Below are positions 51,111 through 62,882 of a stretch of DNA of 64,000 nucleotides, piece by piece. The stretch's first letter is position 1, and each line of letters opens with the position of its first letter. Below the pieces are notes generated by a model that worked only from the letters and a program-made list of their open reading frames with translations, made no database searches and had not been told where the DNA came from. Both the position numbers and the translations under genes were made by a program. This DNA comes from Selaginella tamariscina (taxonomy: Eukaryota > Streptophyta > Lycopodiopsida > Selaginellales > Selaginellaceae), in the NCBI GenBank assembly GCA_003024785.1, contig PUQB01000095.1, positions 402,356 through 466,355 of the forward strand, given 5' to 3'.

Positions 51111-52440
51111 GGTAGACTCTTCACTTTAATTATTATTTAAATTTATTCTTAAATTATTTTTTAACCCAATTAATTTGATGAATTTATCCTTAAACTCTTA
51201 TGTGATACATAATCGTATATAATCCATATCACTATGTGAGTTTAAGATTTATGTGTTTAACTATTTAGTAATAACTATAATGAGTAATAAAGTTGTTATT
51301 TTGAATACGATGAGTCAGCTCTTAATTTTATTTATGCTTATTTAGTTATCCTTAATAATTTTAGTCTTAAGTTGTTTCTTTAATGGAGTTATTATCCTTA
51401 ATTAAATGAATTTATCCTTAAATTCAATCCTTAATTTAATTGTTATTTTTATTAAGCTGGTTTAATCCTATAAAATTTAATGACAATGAATTTATCTTTA
51501 AATTTTTAAATTTACTCATGTTTGAGGTTAATTATTTAATGATTCTTAATTTAACGATTATTTTTAACATAATGAATTTACTTTTAAGTTGAATTTTAAT
51601 TTAGTTATTATTCTTAACATATTATTAACCTAATTATTATTTTTAACATAATGTTTATTCCTAACTTAAATTCTTAACCTGCATTAACTTCCTAAATTTA
51701 AAATAATCTTTAGATTGAATTTAAAATAACCATCGTACAACTCATAAATAAGATTTTGTTTTAGTACGGCGTTAATTAGTGTTGACGATACATATTTCGG
51801 ATTTAACATAACCATTGGATATGATGTAGAATAATTATTGATTGAAATGTTAATAAGCTAAAATATCTGTTAATATGGTGTTCATGACAAACACACTAAA
51901 TAAATTTATTATATAAAATATATATTCTTTTATACAATGTAATAAAGTTAATTTAATTGAGCTTAATAGTATTCATTTAAATCATTTAATTCATTATTAT
52001 TAAATTATAACATATTTCTTTTTTAAAGAAAAAGAATTTGAGACTGAATAAAAATATTAATATAAATTATTAAGTATTAGAAGTTATAAATTACAAAGTA
52101 TTAATAGTAATACTATATTAAAATAGTTTAAAAAGTGGATAGAAAATAATAAAATATTAAAAATTATAAAACTATGAAATAGTGTACTTAAAAAATTTAT
52201 GTTGAGAAACTGTCTAATATAATACTGTAATTTAATGTTAAGCTTAACTAAATTAACTTTCTCTCTCTATATATATGGCTATAAGAGAACCTCCTTACTA
52301 ATGTGTGTGTGCGTTTATACATTCCAAAAACTTCAAGACAGCACATTGTTATACATCGCATAGTAGTCCCAGAATCTATCTCTCAGAGTGAGCCCAGTTA
52401 ACTCAGATAAACCCAAGTGTACATCCAGCCCCCGCATCAA
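51111..52440. other. AT-rich spacer with degenerate short repeats
   Basis: From 51120 to 51720 the words TTATCCTTAA, TAATTATT and AACATAATGAATTTA recur irregularly, suggesting a decayed tandem repeat. The rest is low-complexity A/T. Around 52260-52330 there is a CT run, TATATATGGCTATAAGAG and TG repeats. I see no gene. Confidence 0.45.
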
Positions 52441-52469
52441 TTGTTGAGAAATGAGGAAAAGAAAGCTTC

Positions 52470-53370
52470 TTCACCTTGAATTTACGGGTCCGTCTTTTAT
52501 GGCTTCCCACAACCGAGGGCGCACCTCCGGTGCCAATATCATATCAAAGTTGCCCCCCATGCACCGTCGTGGTACTTACCACCACTGCATGAAACAGTTA
52601 AGGAGTAGAACCCTCGGTTATTGCCCAGCAAACTTTTGACATCGTCCGTAAACTCGTAGCACACTTCCAAATCCGGTGACAGCTGTGAGACAGCAGACAG
52701 TCGGTACCTTGACACCGTCCGGCTGGTGTCGTCTTCAGTTTCTCCCCAATCGGCACCTACTGCCGCGTATGCATACTCTCCTGTCCCTCCTATTATGCTT
52801 ATGGGAGCGTGATATTGTAGCAGCTGCATGTCGGTACATGTCTCACCTCGCCCGTGTCGGTGGGGACATGCGAGAGTGCTCCGGTCCAAAGAAATCCCAG
52901 TCCATCGCCAATGTTAAGGAAACCCGACGAATATACTTTTGGACTCTCAAAGTGTCTTTCGTGACTAGGGGAACTGGTGTAGCACTTCTCCCCTCTGTAC
53001 GTACACAAGATCATCGTATATCTTCCGTATGCCCATCAACGTGTCTTTAACCATTACGACTTTGTCCATGTACATGGAGGGTAACTCCATTTCTACCTCC
53101 CAACTATTCATCTCTTGGGTCACAGAGTCACACGCACGCACGCACGCACACGCACTCGTAAATAATTTCACATAAGGATCGAAAATAAACAAGACGGTCC
53201 GGATAAATCAGATGGGGCATGTAAGAGCCTGGAAATGATAACGTTTTCCAGACATTATTGATTCTTACCATCACTCCTGAGTCGTTGTTTTCTGTATCTT
53301 CGCTAATTAAAACCCGAGAAGGACGGAGTGACCAGTCTGTACGTCGGCTAATTACAAGTCTGAACAAATA
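52470..53370 (-). pseudogene. Unidentified broken gene, possibly kelch/F-box-associated type
   Basis: This region is GC-richer than its surroundings, and long overlapping minus-strand open stretches look like protein: 53367-53128 (VISRRTDWSLRPSRVLI), 53192-52965 (DSVTQEMNSWEVEMELPSMY), 52889-52539 (VSRYRLSAVSQLSPDLEVCY), then RPRLWEAIKDGPVNSR near 52475. They lie in different frames, so at least three frame changes are needed. A CACG/CA microsatellite at 53131-53157 sits at one of them. The 'T..W......LP.M' pattern is reminiscent of kelch repeats in F-box/kelch proteins, but I do not recognise the family with confidence. No promoter or introns could be assigned. Confidence 0.4.
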
Positions 53371-54149
53371 TAAAACCCTAATATTTTAATTAGATTATTA
53401 AGATTAATATTTTAAATTTTTAAATTTTAATTTTTTACATTATTTTTATAAATACATGTAAAAAATTATATAATTTAAAATGCAACAATATATTATATAT
53501 ATATATATTATACACATATAAGAAATATATTATATAGTAATTATATAAGATAAAACCTTCAAGGTCACAGGGTATGTTTAAGAAAGACGTACACAACGTA
53601 ATATACGTAATCAAATACTTTACATATATACGGTAGAGCATGCCTTAAAATTTAAAATTAATAGATTTTCCAGTCCCTTAAGAAATATTAATAATTAATA
53701 ATTAATATTTTTGTTGGGCCTAATTTTGTTTGATTTTGAATACTATCCATATTAATGAATATTTATATAAAGTGTACTTACATAAGTATATGATCTATAT
53801 ATTATTTTAAGTAGCTTTCAAAGTGACTCAAAGTTAGAGTGGTACTTAAGTTTTCAGTATACTTAATCGTATCTTTATTTATTTAAATTTAACTGGAATG
53901 CACTTTAATTAGAATTTAAATTTTTATGTTAATATAAATACACTTGTTAGTGTCAAAACACCCGTTCAACTTTTTAAAATTTTAAAGTGTGATGTGAAAA
54001 TACATATGTAATTAATGTGAAAACACTTAGTTAAGTATATAAAAAAAAAATGTCTATTTTATAGTCTTAATATTCAAAAAGTAAGGATTATATTAGAATA
54101 TCTTATGGCTTAGCAATATTCTATTCCCTAAAACAGAGGGGAGAGGAGG
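53371..54149. other. AT-rich spacer, no recognisable feature
   Basis: Low-complexity A/T sequence between the unidentified minus-strand gene and the LCB1 pseudogene. I see no gene or repeat unit. An upstream promoter for LCB1 is not evident, beyond the short purine-rich GAGGGGAGAGGAGG just before 54150. Confidence 0.4.
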
Positions 54150-56225
54150 ATGCTAGGAGACCTGCAGATTGGAGAAGCAGTCTTGTTCGGTGTTCGCATT
54201 GGTGGTAAACTCGTAGATCTATATAGGTTTGCACTATTTTCATATATTTATGTACAATTTCTCTGTTTTTATGTGTATTTAAGACTTGTGGTGTATTTTC
54301 TGTGCTTTCGGAATGTCCATCTAGGGGTTGAAGCGGTTCTTGCTGTTGTAATCATATATTTGCTGCTCCAGAAGAGTTATAAGCCAGAAGGGAGGCCACA
54401 ATTTGAAAGGTTAGCAGCACTTAAGTGAACTTATTACGATCAGTGGGTAGTACGCACACAGGTGTGTGTGTATAACGTGTTTGTGCGTGTCAATACTCTG
54501 TTTGCAGGAAATAGATCAGCTTGTACAGGAATGGGTTCCAGATCCTCCAATGACCCTGCAACATCACGTCTTAGAGAGGTATATATACACATAATGTATG
54601 CACGTGTATACGTGCGTATCTGTAATGATATCTGGGATATATATAAAGAGAGAGACATACACACACACATACACATACACACACTATATCTGTGTATGTG
54701 TATGTGTGTGTCTTGGATACATTATTCTATGCATTCTCTTACATATGAGATGGGTAAATTATAATTATGCGTATCTATCTATAGCTGATGTAATGTCGTC
54801 CGAGAACGATGTGAATGGGAAGGAGGGTAAGTAAACAGTTTAAACAATCTAATGTCTGGTAGACCCGCTATGGTGGTTTCAGGACAGTTTTCCAATTGCA
54901 TCGCACCCGTACCACACTTGTGTTAATCTTCCCTTAATGGTTGTTTCTTATCCGGCTTTCAAGTACATGCAAGAAGGGAAGGGTAACGAGCTTGTGAAAC
55001 CAGGAAGTGATTGATCTAAGTTCTGCAAATTATTGGTCACGAGGAGATTAAGGTTTGGTTAACGATTTTCTTTAATCAGTTTTAACACAATATACATAAC
55101 CATTAAAGCCCCATAATATTATATGTGTGTGTGTGTGTGTGTGTATGAATACACTGAAAAAGTATGGTGTGGGATCGTGTGGCCCTCTAGGATTTTATGG
55201 GACTTGCAACTGCTTCAAGTGCAATACCTGACTTTTTTAAAAGAGGTGATTTGATAATAGCGTAAGTACTCCATTAAATTTTTACTTATCACTAATAATA
55301 TAGTATTAGTATAATCATATATATTTCTCTCTCTCTCTCTCCCTTTCTTACACACATATATACATGCATTCATTCATATATACTGTTATGTTCACACACA
55401 TGCCAAATAATCATTTTGATATATTATATGATATGCAGGATGAGGGTGTTAGCTGGGGAATTCAAAATGGCCTTATTATATGATATGCAGGATGAGGGTG
55501 TTAGCTGGGGAATTCAAAATGGCCTTCAACTCTCTCGAAGTACGGTTAAGTTCTTTAAGCACAATGATATGTCCTGATTAGAAGCTTGCTTGAGAGACGT
55601 CAAAGAGGGATATCAACATAGGAAAAGGCTATTAAATCGTCGTTTCATTGTTATTAAAGCCATTTATTAGGTATATATGTGCGTATACGCGTTTAGACGA
55701 GCATAGACACAAGCATACGTATGTATACATGTAAATACGTGTATTTATTTACAGACATGGCTCCTTTGAATGAGATCATACGGTGAAAGGAATAATATTT
55801 GTTCAGAGTACTCGTATATGAAAGTAACTCCTTTGGTGTCCTTGGACAATCCGGACGTGGGATTTCTGAACACTTCAACATTCCGGTAGAGAGAGAGGAT
55901 CTAATATAATCTGAACAGATTGAGAAAGTCGATATAATAACTGCGGCAATGGGCTTCTCACTGGCTTCAGCAGGCGGGTTTTGCGCAGGCAGTGCACAAG
56001 TTGTGGATCATCAGGTTACACACACAATCTTATTACTTTATTATATTATTTATTGATTTGCTACTTGTACTTATCAGCGTCTTAGTGGGGCTGATTATTG
56101 CTTCTCGGCCTCCTTACCTCCATTTCTGGCTACTGCGTCAATCTCAGCCATTGAACCGCTAGAGAAAAATTCAAGTCTGTTAACTAAACTTCCTGAAAAC
56201 TGACAAATTTAAGTCTGCGGTGTGT
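54150..56225 (+). pseudogene. LCB1: Serine palmitoyltransferase subunit LCB1, 3'-truncated pseudogene
   Basis: LCB1 is the ER-membrane partner of LCB2 in the first step of sphingolipid synthesis. Remnants of about nine exons lie in order: 54150-54212 (AVLFGVRIGGKL), 54325-54409 (membrane segment VEAVLAVVIIYLLL, then QKSYKPEGRP), 54508-54578 (EIDQLVQEWVPDPPM), 54785-54826, about 55004-55055 (VIDLSSANYW), about 55155-55261 (KYGVGSCGPLGFYGT, FFKRGDLIIA), 55491-55670 ([20 protein letters not shown]), 55755-56014 ([24 protein letters not shown]) and 56078-56225 (RLSGADYCFSASLPPFLATA). Most introns have GT/AG ends. Lesions include a deletion between FYGT and the next block, stops at 55577 and 55668 (the latter where CAG is expected), and missing bases in exon 8. 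It stops after LPEN, so about the last 150 residues are absent; duplicated sequence begins at about 56230. Confidence 0.85.
55423..55526 (+). repeat. 52 bp tandem duplication spanning an LCB1 intron-exon border
   Basis: 55423-55474 and 55475-55526 are identical. Each holds the intron end ATATGCAG and the first codons [12 protein letters not shown], so two equivalent splice acceptors stand 52 bp apart (exon starts 55439 and 55491). Use of the second restores the ancestral exon, because the first copy would then be removed with the intron. Confidence 0.9.
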
Positions 56226-57911
56226 GTGTGATTATGCATATATATAGGAGGACTCACTAAGCTAAATTAAAGAACGTACAATTGATAGGTGTATGAAAAA
56301 GAATATTTAAGATACACACGATCGATAGTTTGTGTATGTATTATTAATTTAAGTGTCTTTAAAACCCATATGTATATATATATATATATTAAAAAGCATT
56401 TGAAATACTCAATATGAACCTCACGTATTAAAAAATAGTTCGTATTGCAATAAAAGTTAGAAATGACTTTAAGTAACACTTTGTATAAACATGAAGTATA
56501 GTGCTTTAAATAATCAAATAATGAAGTTTTTAAATATCATGAAGTATCCTGTTTTTAAATTATCACATCAAAAAAAAATAAAGTTCTTATGTGCATAATA
56601 ACATTTGTGTTAAATGTAATAAGTCAGTGATCACACCATAGATATGTTTATAAATCTATAAGTTATTTATATGTGATACTTGAACATATGTAGAAGAACT
56701 ATAAATATATACATTATTAACAGATACACATATATACACAAATGAGTAAAGAAAGGATTTGTACCATTTTAGATGATTGAAAATCAAAGTGTACTAAAAT
56801 ACATATTTATATATTGTATCTTAGCTTAGTTGCCATTTGTAATATCTATATCTTTTATTTAAATAAATACAATTATTATATAAAATAATAAAAACCAATA
56901 TATAGTTTTAATAAATGACAAACTTAATTATGCCTCATGTTTCACACTCATATAATAAGCATAATCATATTATAAGTATAATTATGTATTGTTGTATATA
57001 CTCATGAATTAAAGTATTAAGGTATTATTTAAGAAATGAAATATGTAAATAATCACATATAAGAGGGAGATGTGTATATATTTTGATGTATTTAAACGCA
57101 CACATGCATGTATATATTTTTATATAAAATGGAAGCATGGTGTGTTAGATACATGCTCCAGGAAGATATACATCTGCTATACGTTAGAAAAGCATATTGT
57201 TAACCGAGGGAATATTTAGAAAAAGAATGTTAGCGTGAAAATATTTTAACCCATGAACTTAAAATATATATAAAAAATTAAAATTCAAACTTCAAAATAA
57301 ATTTATTTAAACATATATATTATAATGTAATATAGTTATTTAAACTTATGGCATTATTAGTACTGCTTCTTTCATTTCAGTTTTTATAAATTAAATAAAT
57401 GTTTTTAATCATTTCATTTTGATTTGTTTTAATGAAATTTATATATTTAATTCATTTTATTCTATTTCATTCTAATTTCCAGCAAAAATAAAATAATAAC
57501 AAAAATACTTTATTAAATTTTAATAAAGTGAGTGATTAAACATTATTGCAAATATCATATCAAGTTTTTAAAATAAATTTTTTCTTGATTTAATTTAAAA
57601 AGTTTAGTGGTTGTAATAAAATTTAATTTATATTTTAAATTATTAAGTATATTTTGCAACCTTACTTCTCATATTATAAAGATTTTATAGGGTATGTAAA
57701 TTTTAATTTTAGTAATTAAACTATTCATTTCATATATGTATAATCTATTTTCAAATAAAAATGAATATGATTTTTTTATAATTTATTAATTATTATATAT
57801 ATATATATATTATATATATATATATATATAGACACACACTTGTGCTTCATCAGAAATGTCATTTGTGCTGAATTTAAATGTGTTAATAAATGGCCAAACT
57901 TAAAAAATGGT

Positions 57912-57968
57912 GACAGATGTGGGATTAGAACCTAAATCCAATGTCTTAAACCACTCGGCCAAGCTGTC
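57912..57968 (-). pseudogene. tRNA-Leu-like pseudogene
   Basis: Minus-strand copy of the family at 5683-5749, further shortened. It keeps the D arm (TTGGCCGAGTGGTTTAAGAC) and one mismatch in the acceptor stem; the anticodon arm is largely gone. Confidence 0.6.
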
Positions 57969-58883
57969 ATTTACAACACTATTATATATCTTTGTATGTA
58001 CACATGCATTTATGTATAATTATGTGTGTGTACATAGAATATATATGTGTCTAGATGTATTAAGTTTTATGGTTGATATATCCGTATCATTCTTATATAT
58101 AATATATGATTACTTAATAAGTTTGTAAATAAATGACTGTATATATATCTTATAAAGCCATGTATTTTTGTTAAAATCCCTAAGAATATATTTAAAACTA
58201 ATGTGAAAAAACTTAAGGAATGTTTTATCCTCAATTTTCCCTGATATGTATATGTATATTTATAGATATGTATATGCATGTACGTATATTTAGTAAACCT
58301 ACTAAATATATGTACATGCATATACATATTTATAAATAAGTGTAAAACATGTTTACCCACACCATATGCCAATATTTTTAGTATATATGTTATAATATAC
58401 TGAGTTTATTTTACATGAGAACAAAAATAATATTTTTAAAAGAATCAAAATCAATAGTTAAGAATGAATCTTTAATTTAATTTAAATAAATTAAAATATA
58501 TTAATAGATCAGGACGAAGAAAATATAACCACAAACATACACTTGTAGTAACTAGTTAAAAACATATATAAGTATTAATGTGTATATATATAAAAGTTAC
58601 AGATAATGCTTTCTAATAACCTTCCACAAACACACATATATAATTGGCACCTTGTCACCTCATCCATATAAACTAAATAAATATGTAAGTGGGTCCAGGA
58701 GTAAATTAAAATTTTCTTTTCGTATTTAATACACCTCTCTCTATATATCTCTCTATGTCTCTCTCACATTCTCATATGCACAAGTTCATGAATCTTTTAT
58801 AGATATAAATGCATCTATGGTTTGTATGCGTGGTACAATGGTAAATAGATTATATATAACAGTTTTGTGATTGCACACAACAA

Positions 58884-58908
58884 CTAGTGGTTCAATCCCA
58901 CGGCTGTC
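58884..58908 (+). pseudogene. tRNA-Leu 3' fragment
   Basis: Only the T arm (TAGTGGTTCAATCCCACGG) and the 3' acceptor half survive. It is the position-equivalent of 6602-6661. Confidence 0.5.
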
Positions 58909-60054
58909 ATTCTAATATATTGTATTCATAAATTTAAGATGGTACTTCTATAAACAACTATTAACGAGCATATACTAAAATATGCTGGCATTTGCATTCA
59001 CTTATAAGTGTAATTACTATTGTTTAAAATATAAAGTATTTATTTATAGAATTTAACTTGAACATGGAGTTGTTAATTACCCTCATTTAACATACATATC
59101 CATGATATACATACATGTATAAGTGGTCCAAGCACTAATAAAGAAGATAACACATAAACAAGTTCAATAAATAATAATAATAATAAATATAAGTAGTAAT
59201 AGTATATTTGAGTATGTATATATTTGATTCTGCTTCATGATGTTTTATACTTATATTATAAATATAAATTTGAATATGTATATTATTATATAATTAATTA
59301 ATTGCATTTAACACAAATATTTTTATGCAGATTATTTAATATGATCGTTTAAAAACGTGGTACTTCATGTTTATTATTGGTATACTATTCATATGAAGAA
59401 TATAAAAACCATTTATTGCAGTGTTGTTATGTATAGTTTAAAACATAAAAAACTTCATTGTTTGATAATTTAAAACACAATGCATATCATATGCGACATA
59501 ATGTGTACACGCATAGACACACATAAGTAAGAATTCACCCCAGTTCTAGCTCCAGAGAAAAGAGGCTTTGTCTTGAGAGCTTTCTGTGTGGATGAGTTGA
59601 GCTGGGAAAGGCCTCCATGGGGGTGCCACCATGGCGCCACACTGGTGCCATGTGTTTAGTGAAGTTTTTTAGTAGATTTGTTGTTTGGTTGGGTTGTCTT
59701 GACTATGTGGTAGTAGAAGCATTTGTTGGTGATAAGGTGGTGTAGCATACAGTAGGTAGTTTCTTAGGAGTAGTAGTAGCGAGAGGTGGGATCTGGCACG
59801 GTCGGATCTATGAACAGGAAATAGGGCGACTGCAAGGAGTGAAATGGATATGGCTGTAAAATGTCGAGGGCTAAATCTGTGCGCAAGGGCAGGAATTGCA
59901 AATGGGCATGACGAATTTCAGGCTATTCGGCGGGGATTGTGCAAAATCGGAGAGATCAGCCAAGCAGGCAATTAGGGTTCTGGTCGAAATCAGGGTTTAG
60001 GGTTTAGCGTAGCAGAGTAAGAGCAGGGTGGACAGAGCAGGATAGGAGCAGGAA

Positions 60055-60969
60055 ATGGTAGAGACGAGGAGGATACGCATGTTGAGGGAAGGGTTGTCGA
60101 GCCAAGCAGAGGAGACAGGGGGTGCTGCAAAGTCGGGGGAGGATGGGCGGCTGTGTGTGAGAGCTCCGGAGGCAGGGATGGAAGGCGATCGAACAGGGGC
60201 AAGAGTGGAATCGGATGGTGCGGATAGCGCGGGTAAGAGTATTGATGGCTCGGGCAGTGAGCTAGGAGCAAGTGAGCAGGGGGACGACGGCTGGATGGAC
60301 TTGCATTCAGATGGAGCAGCAAAAGACAATCCGAAGGGCGTAGCGGGTGCGAGTGCAGTGCTGTTAGGGATGAGTGGAGACATCGTACAGGAAGTTCTCC
60401 AACCACTCTTAAGAGCGACAAACAATGAAGCAGTATTGGGGGCTCATAGTTGGACTTTGTGTGGCGCTTGACGCAGGAGCACGGTTAGTGCGGGCGTTTT
60501 GCGACTCGGAATTGATGGCTAAGCAGGTTCGAGGTCAACCAGGCGTGAAGAAGGCGTCGCTCGGGTAATGCATGAATGTGTGATGATCTTGATCACGCAA
60601 TTTGAGCACTTCGAAATGGTGCATGTCCCACGGGAGGAGAATGTGCGGGCAGATGCTCTATCAAATCAGGCGGCAGCTCTGGCAGCGGTTACCAAGGGTG
60701 GTACTGAGGAGCTGCCTGAGATAGAGAGGAGCGTGAAGGTGCTTGACACGCTCACCAAAGTCCCAGAAGAACTGGAAGAGTGGATTCGTGTGCTGCGGCT
60801 AGAGAACTCTTCAAGTACTTTTTTGAGGACAGTACAAGCAGAAGCTGGGAGCTGGTGTCAAGCAGGATTGAGTTGGTTACTGATGGATTCGGTACTTTCT
60901 CATGGAGAAGCTTGGAGATGGACAGTGGGAGTTGGCTTCGCGTGGCCCTTCATCCAGGGGAAGGGCTAG
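60055..60969 (+). pseudogene. LINE first ORF: RNase HI-type domain after a low-complexity N-terminus (broken)
   Basis: The start at 60055 opens a frame rich in G, S, D, E and A for about 80 residues. An RNase HI fold follows: DLHSDGAAKDNPKGVAGASA (catalytic Asp about residue 86), ATNNEA (catalytic Glu about 125), then in a shifted frame YWGLIVGLCVALDAGARLVR and CDSELMAKQVRGQ (catalytic Asp codon at 60503), and in a third frame FEMVHVPREENVRADALSNQ (catalytic Asp codon at 60652). All four acidic positions survive, despite frame changes near 60430 and 60570. RNase H degrades RNA in RNA:DNA hybrids. HVPREEN followed by ADAL resembles the archaeal-like RNase H known in plant L1 elements and Tat-type gypsy elements. 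Position ahead of ORF1 is unusual. Confidence 0.75.
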
Positions 60970-61387
60970 AGGCAGCTTTGAGGAGCATGGCTGAAGATCG
61001 GTTCGGTTGGCCAAAAGGCACTTCACAATACAAAGATGGAGCCGAAGGCATGTGAAGTTTGTTGGAGTGGGAAGCTACCAACTGCTTATGTGTGGAGCCT
61101 ATCGGAGAATGAGGAAGATGCGCAGAGAGCGCACAGAATTGCAGACTTTTTGCGCAGACAGGAGGCTGAAGATCGTGCTTGGAAGAAGCAGGAAAAAGTG
61201 CCTTCTCCACAAGGTGGGCATCACAATGCACTGGTCCCTTGGAAGCCTCCTTCGTCATGCACAGAAACGTTGAGCTCGTTGCTTCATACATTTGCGAATG
61301 CTGAACATGTCCGCTTGCTGGAAAGAATGTGGTAGATCCACCTCGGGCAGAGGTTGCAATGGAAGAGCCAACTAAAGTTGTGAATGC

Positions 61388-62345
61388 GTGGGCAAACAGG
61401 GGAGGAGAGAAATTAAGAGCAGCAGGTGGAGTGGCAGTCCCTGTAGAGAAAGTGGTTCAGTTTCACCTGGTGTCCGCTCCAAACGTTCTAGTGAGGTACT
61501 CAATGAGCATGGAGAAATGGAGATGGTCTTTGACCTATCGGAGGATGAAGAAGAAGAGTTTATGCACCCAACACCGACTGGAAGCGGAAGGAAACCGGTT
61601 TATGATCTTGTTCATGGGGCGATATCCACCGACTGGGGAAACAGGGACTGGGTAAATGCTGCGATGGGGGATCCAGGGCAACAGTGTTTAGTTACGCGTA
61701 TTCGGAACCTCGGCCGGGGATGTTTTGAAGCAATGTTGAAAGACGCCAATGGTTTGAAGGAGCTACTGAACCGAAAGACATTGCGAATGGGACCCTACCG
61801 TGCTGTTCTAGCAAGTGGATGCCTTTCTTCTCAGTGGAAGACAAGGATGGCATCTTGGCTGCAAGTGAAGGCAAGGAGTTGGAGGTATGGGGATTACCCC
61901 ACTCTTCTGCGAGACAGAAGAGCTGATGTATCGGTTGGCGGTAGACCTGGGTGCAACGGAGTACACCATCTCAGAGCCGGTACATGGGATTCAAGGTCCG
62001 GTTAAGATGCGGGTCCCTGGAAATCGAACGTATCCAACAACCATGTGGGTTGAGCGAGCTCGGGTGGGCTTGGTACTCAAAGGTGGTGAGGGGGCTTGTC
62101 GGTTTTGCAAGCTACAAGGCCACAAGGTTGATTAGTGTAGGAAACTGGCAGCAAAGAAGCAGAAGCAAAGGGAGGATGTGACCAAAGCGGGACGAGAGGA
62201 CAAACAGGATGGATGGCAGACCCCCAAGAAGACTCGAGCCTCACCCCTAGCTAGTCCAAGGCCAATGACGATGACGGGGAACCGTTTTGCGAGTCTGGAA
62301 CAGGAAGGAGAACTAGACACGCCTGCACCGAACCCAAAGAAGTGG
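61388..62345 (+). pseudogene. LINE ORF1-like region with CCHC zinc knuckle (broken)
   Basis: ORF1 proteins of L1-like elements bind the element's RNA. An acidic stretch (EMEMVFDLSEDEEEEF) is followed by DLVHGAISTDWGNRDWVNAA and AMLKDANGLKELLNRKTLRM. In a shifted frame (61887-62135) comes VKMRVPGNRTYPTTMWVERA and a CX2CX4HX4C knuckle: CRFC, GH, then C at 62136. A TAG (62133-62135) lies just before the last cysteine, where TGG would be expected. A lysine-rich tail follows (LAAKKQKQREDVTK). Typical plant L1 ORF1 has the same order of a DUF4283-like block and a CCHC knuckle. The DUF4283 assignment is inference. Confidence 0.65.
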
Positions 62346-62882
62346 TAAAGGCGCAAACAATCCAATGAGTAGCAAACAGTGGTCAAAGAAAAAGAAGGCC
62401 AAGATTTCCACCCTTGGCAAAACAGAGTTGGCAAGAACGTTGCACCAAAACGGTCTGAGCTGGTGGTTGGAAAAGGCAAAAAGGTTGTGACAGACGTACG
62501 TTCGGAGAAGGTGGCTGAAACTCGAGAGCAATCGCTTCCGAAGGAGAAGGAGGTAGAGAGAGAGAGCGATCAGGATCAAAGCGACTGTACCCATGGAGGA
62601 AGAGACAGGATGGCTCGCAGGAGTTGCTTGTAACGCGGAAATAGGTATTGGAGACATCCCCTTGATTGCACCAGGATTCGAGAAGGAGCAGGAGCTGGTG
62701 CAGTTTTTGAAGATGATGTTGGGTAAAAGAATCCAGTGCACGTCGTAGTGCAAGACTTCGCACCAACGATGGACTATGTGGTAGCGGAGCTGCAGTTTGC
62801 AGAGGAGTTGACATTGCCAATGGACTTGGTGTGGGTAGTGGACACCGGGCAGATCCCGGATCCGGGTTCAACTTCCTCTTAA

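Larger units (their letters stand above)
56230..59529. repeat. Segmental duplication, section A, copy 4
   Basis: Collinear with 24966-26900 plus 28645-30100 (copy 2, minus the solo LTR) and with 4430-7290 (copy 1). It has no F-box gene: its right end at about 59529 is cut by the LINE, at a point corresponding to 7285 in copy 1. Its left end truncates the LCB1 pseudogene. It contains two tRNA-Leu fossils and an (AT)n near 57795-57829. No protein gene. Confidence 0.8.

Noticed and set aside
59990-60425. Two 142-143 codon minus-strand ORFs opposite the LINE RNase H frame
   Set aside because: Low-complexity Pro/Ser/Leu-rich shadows of the GC-rich plus-strand coding sequence.
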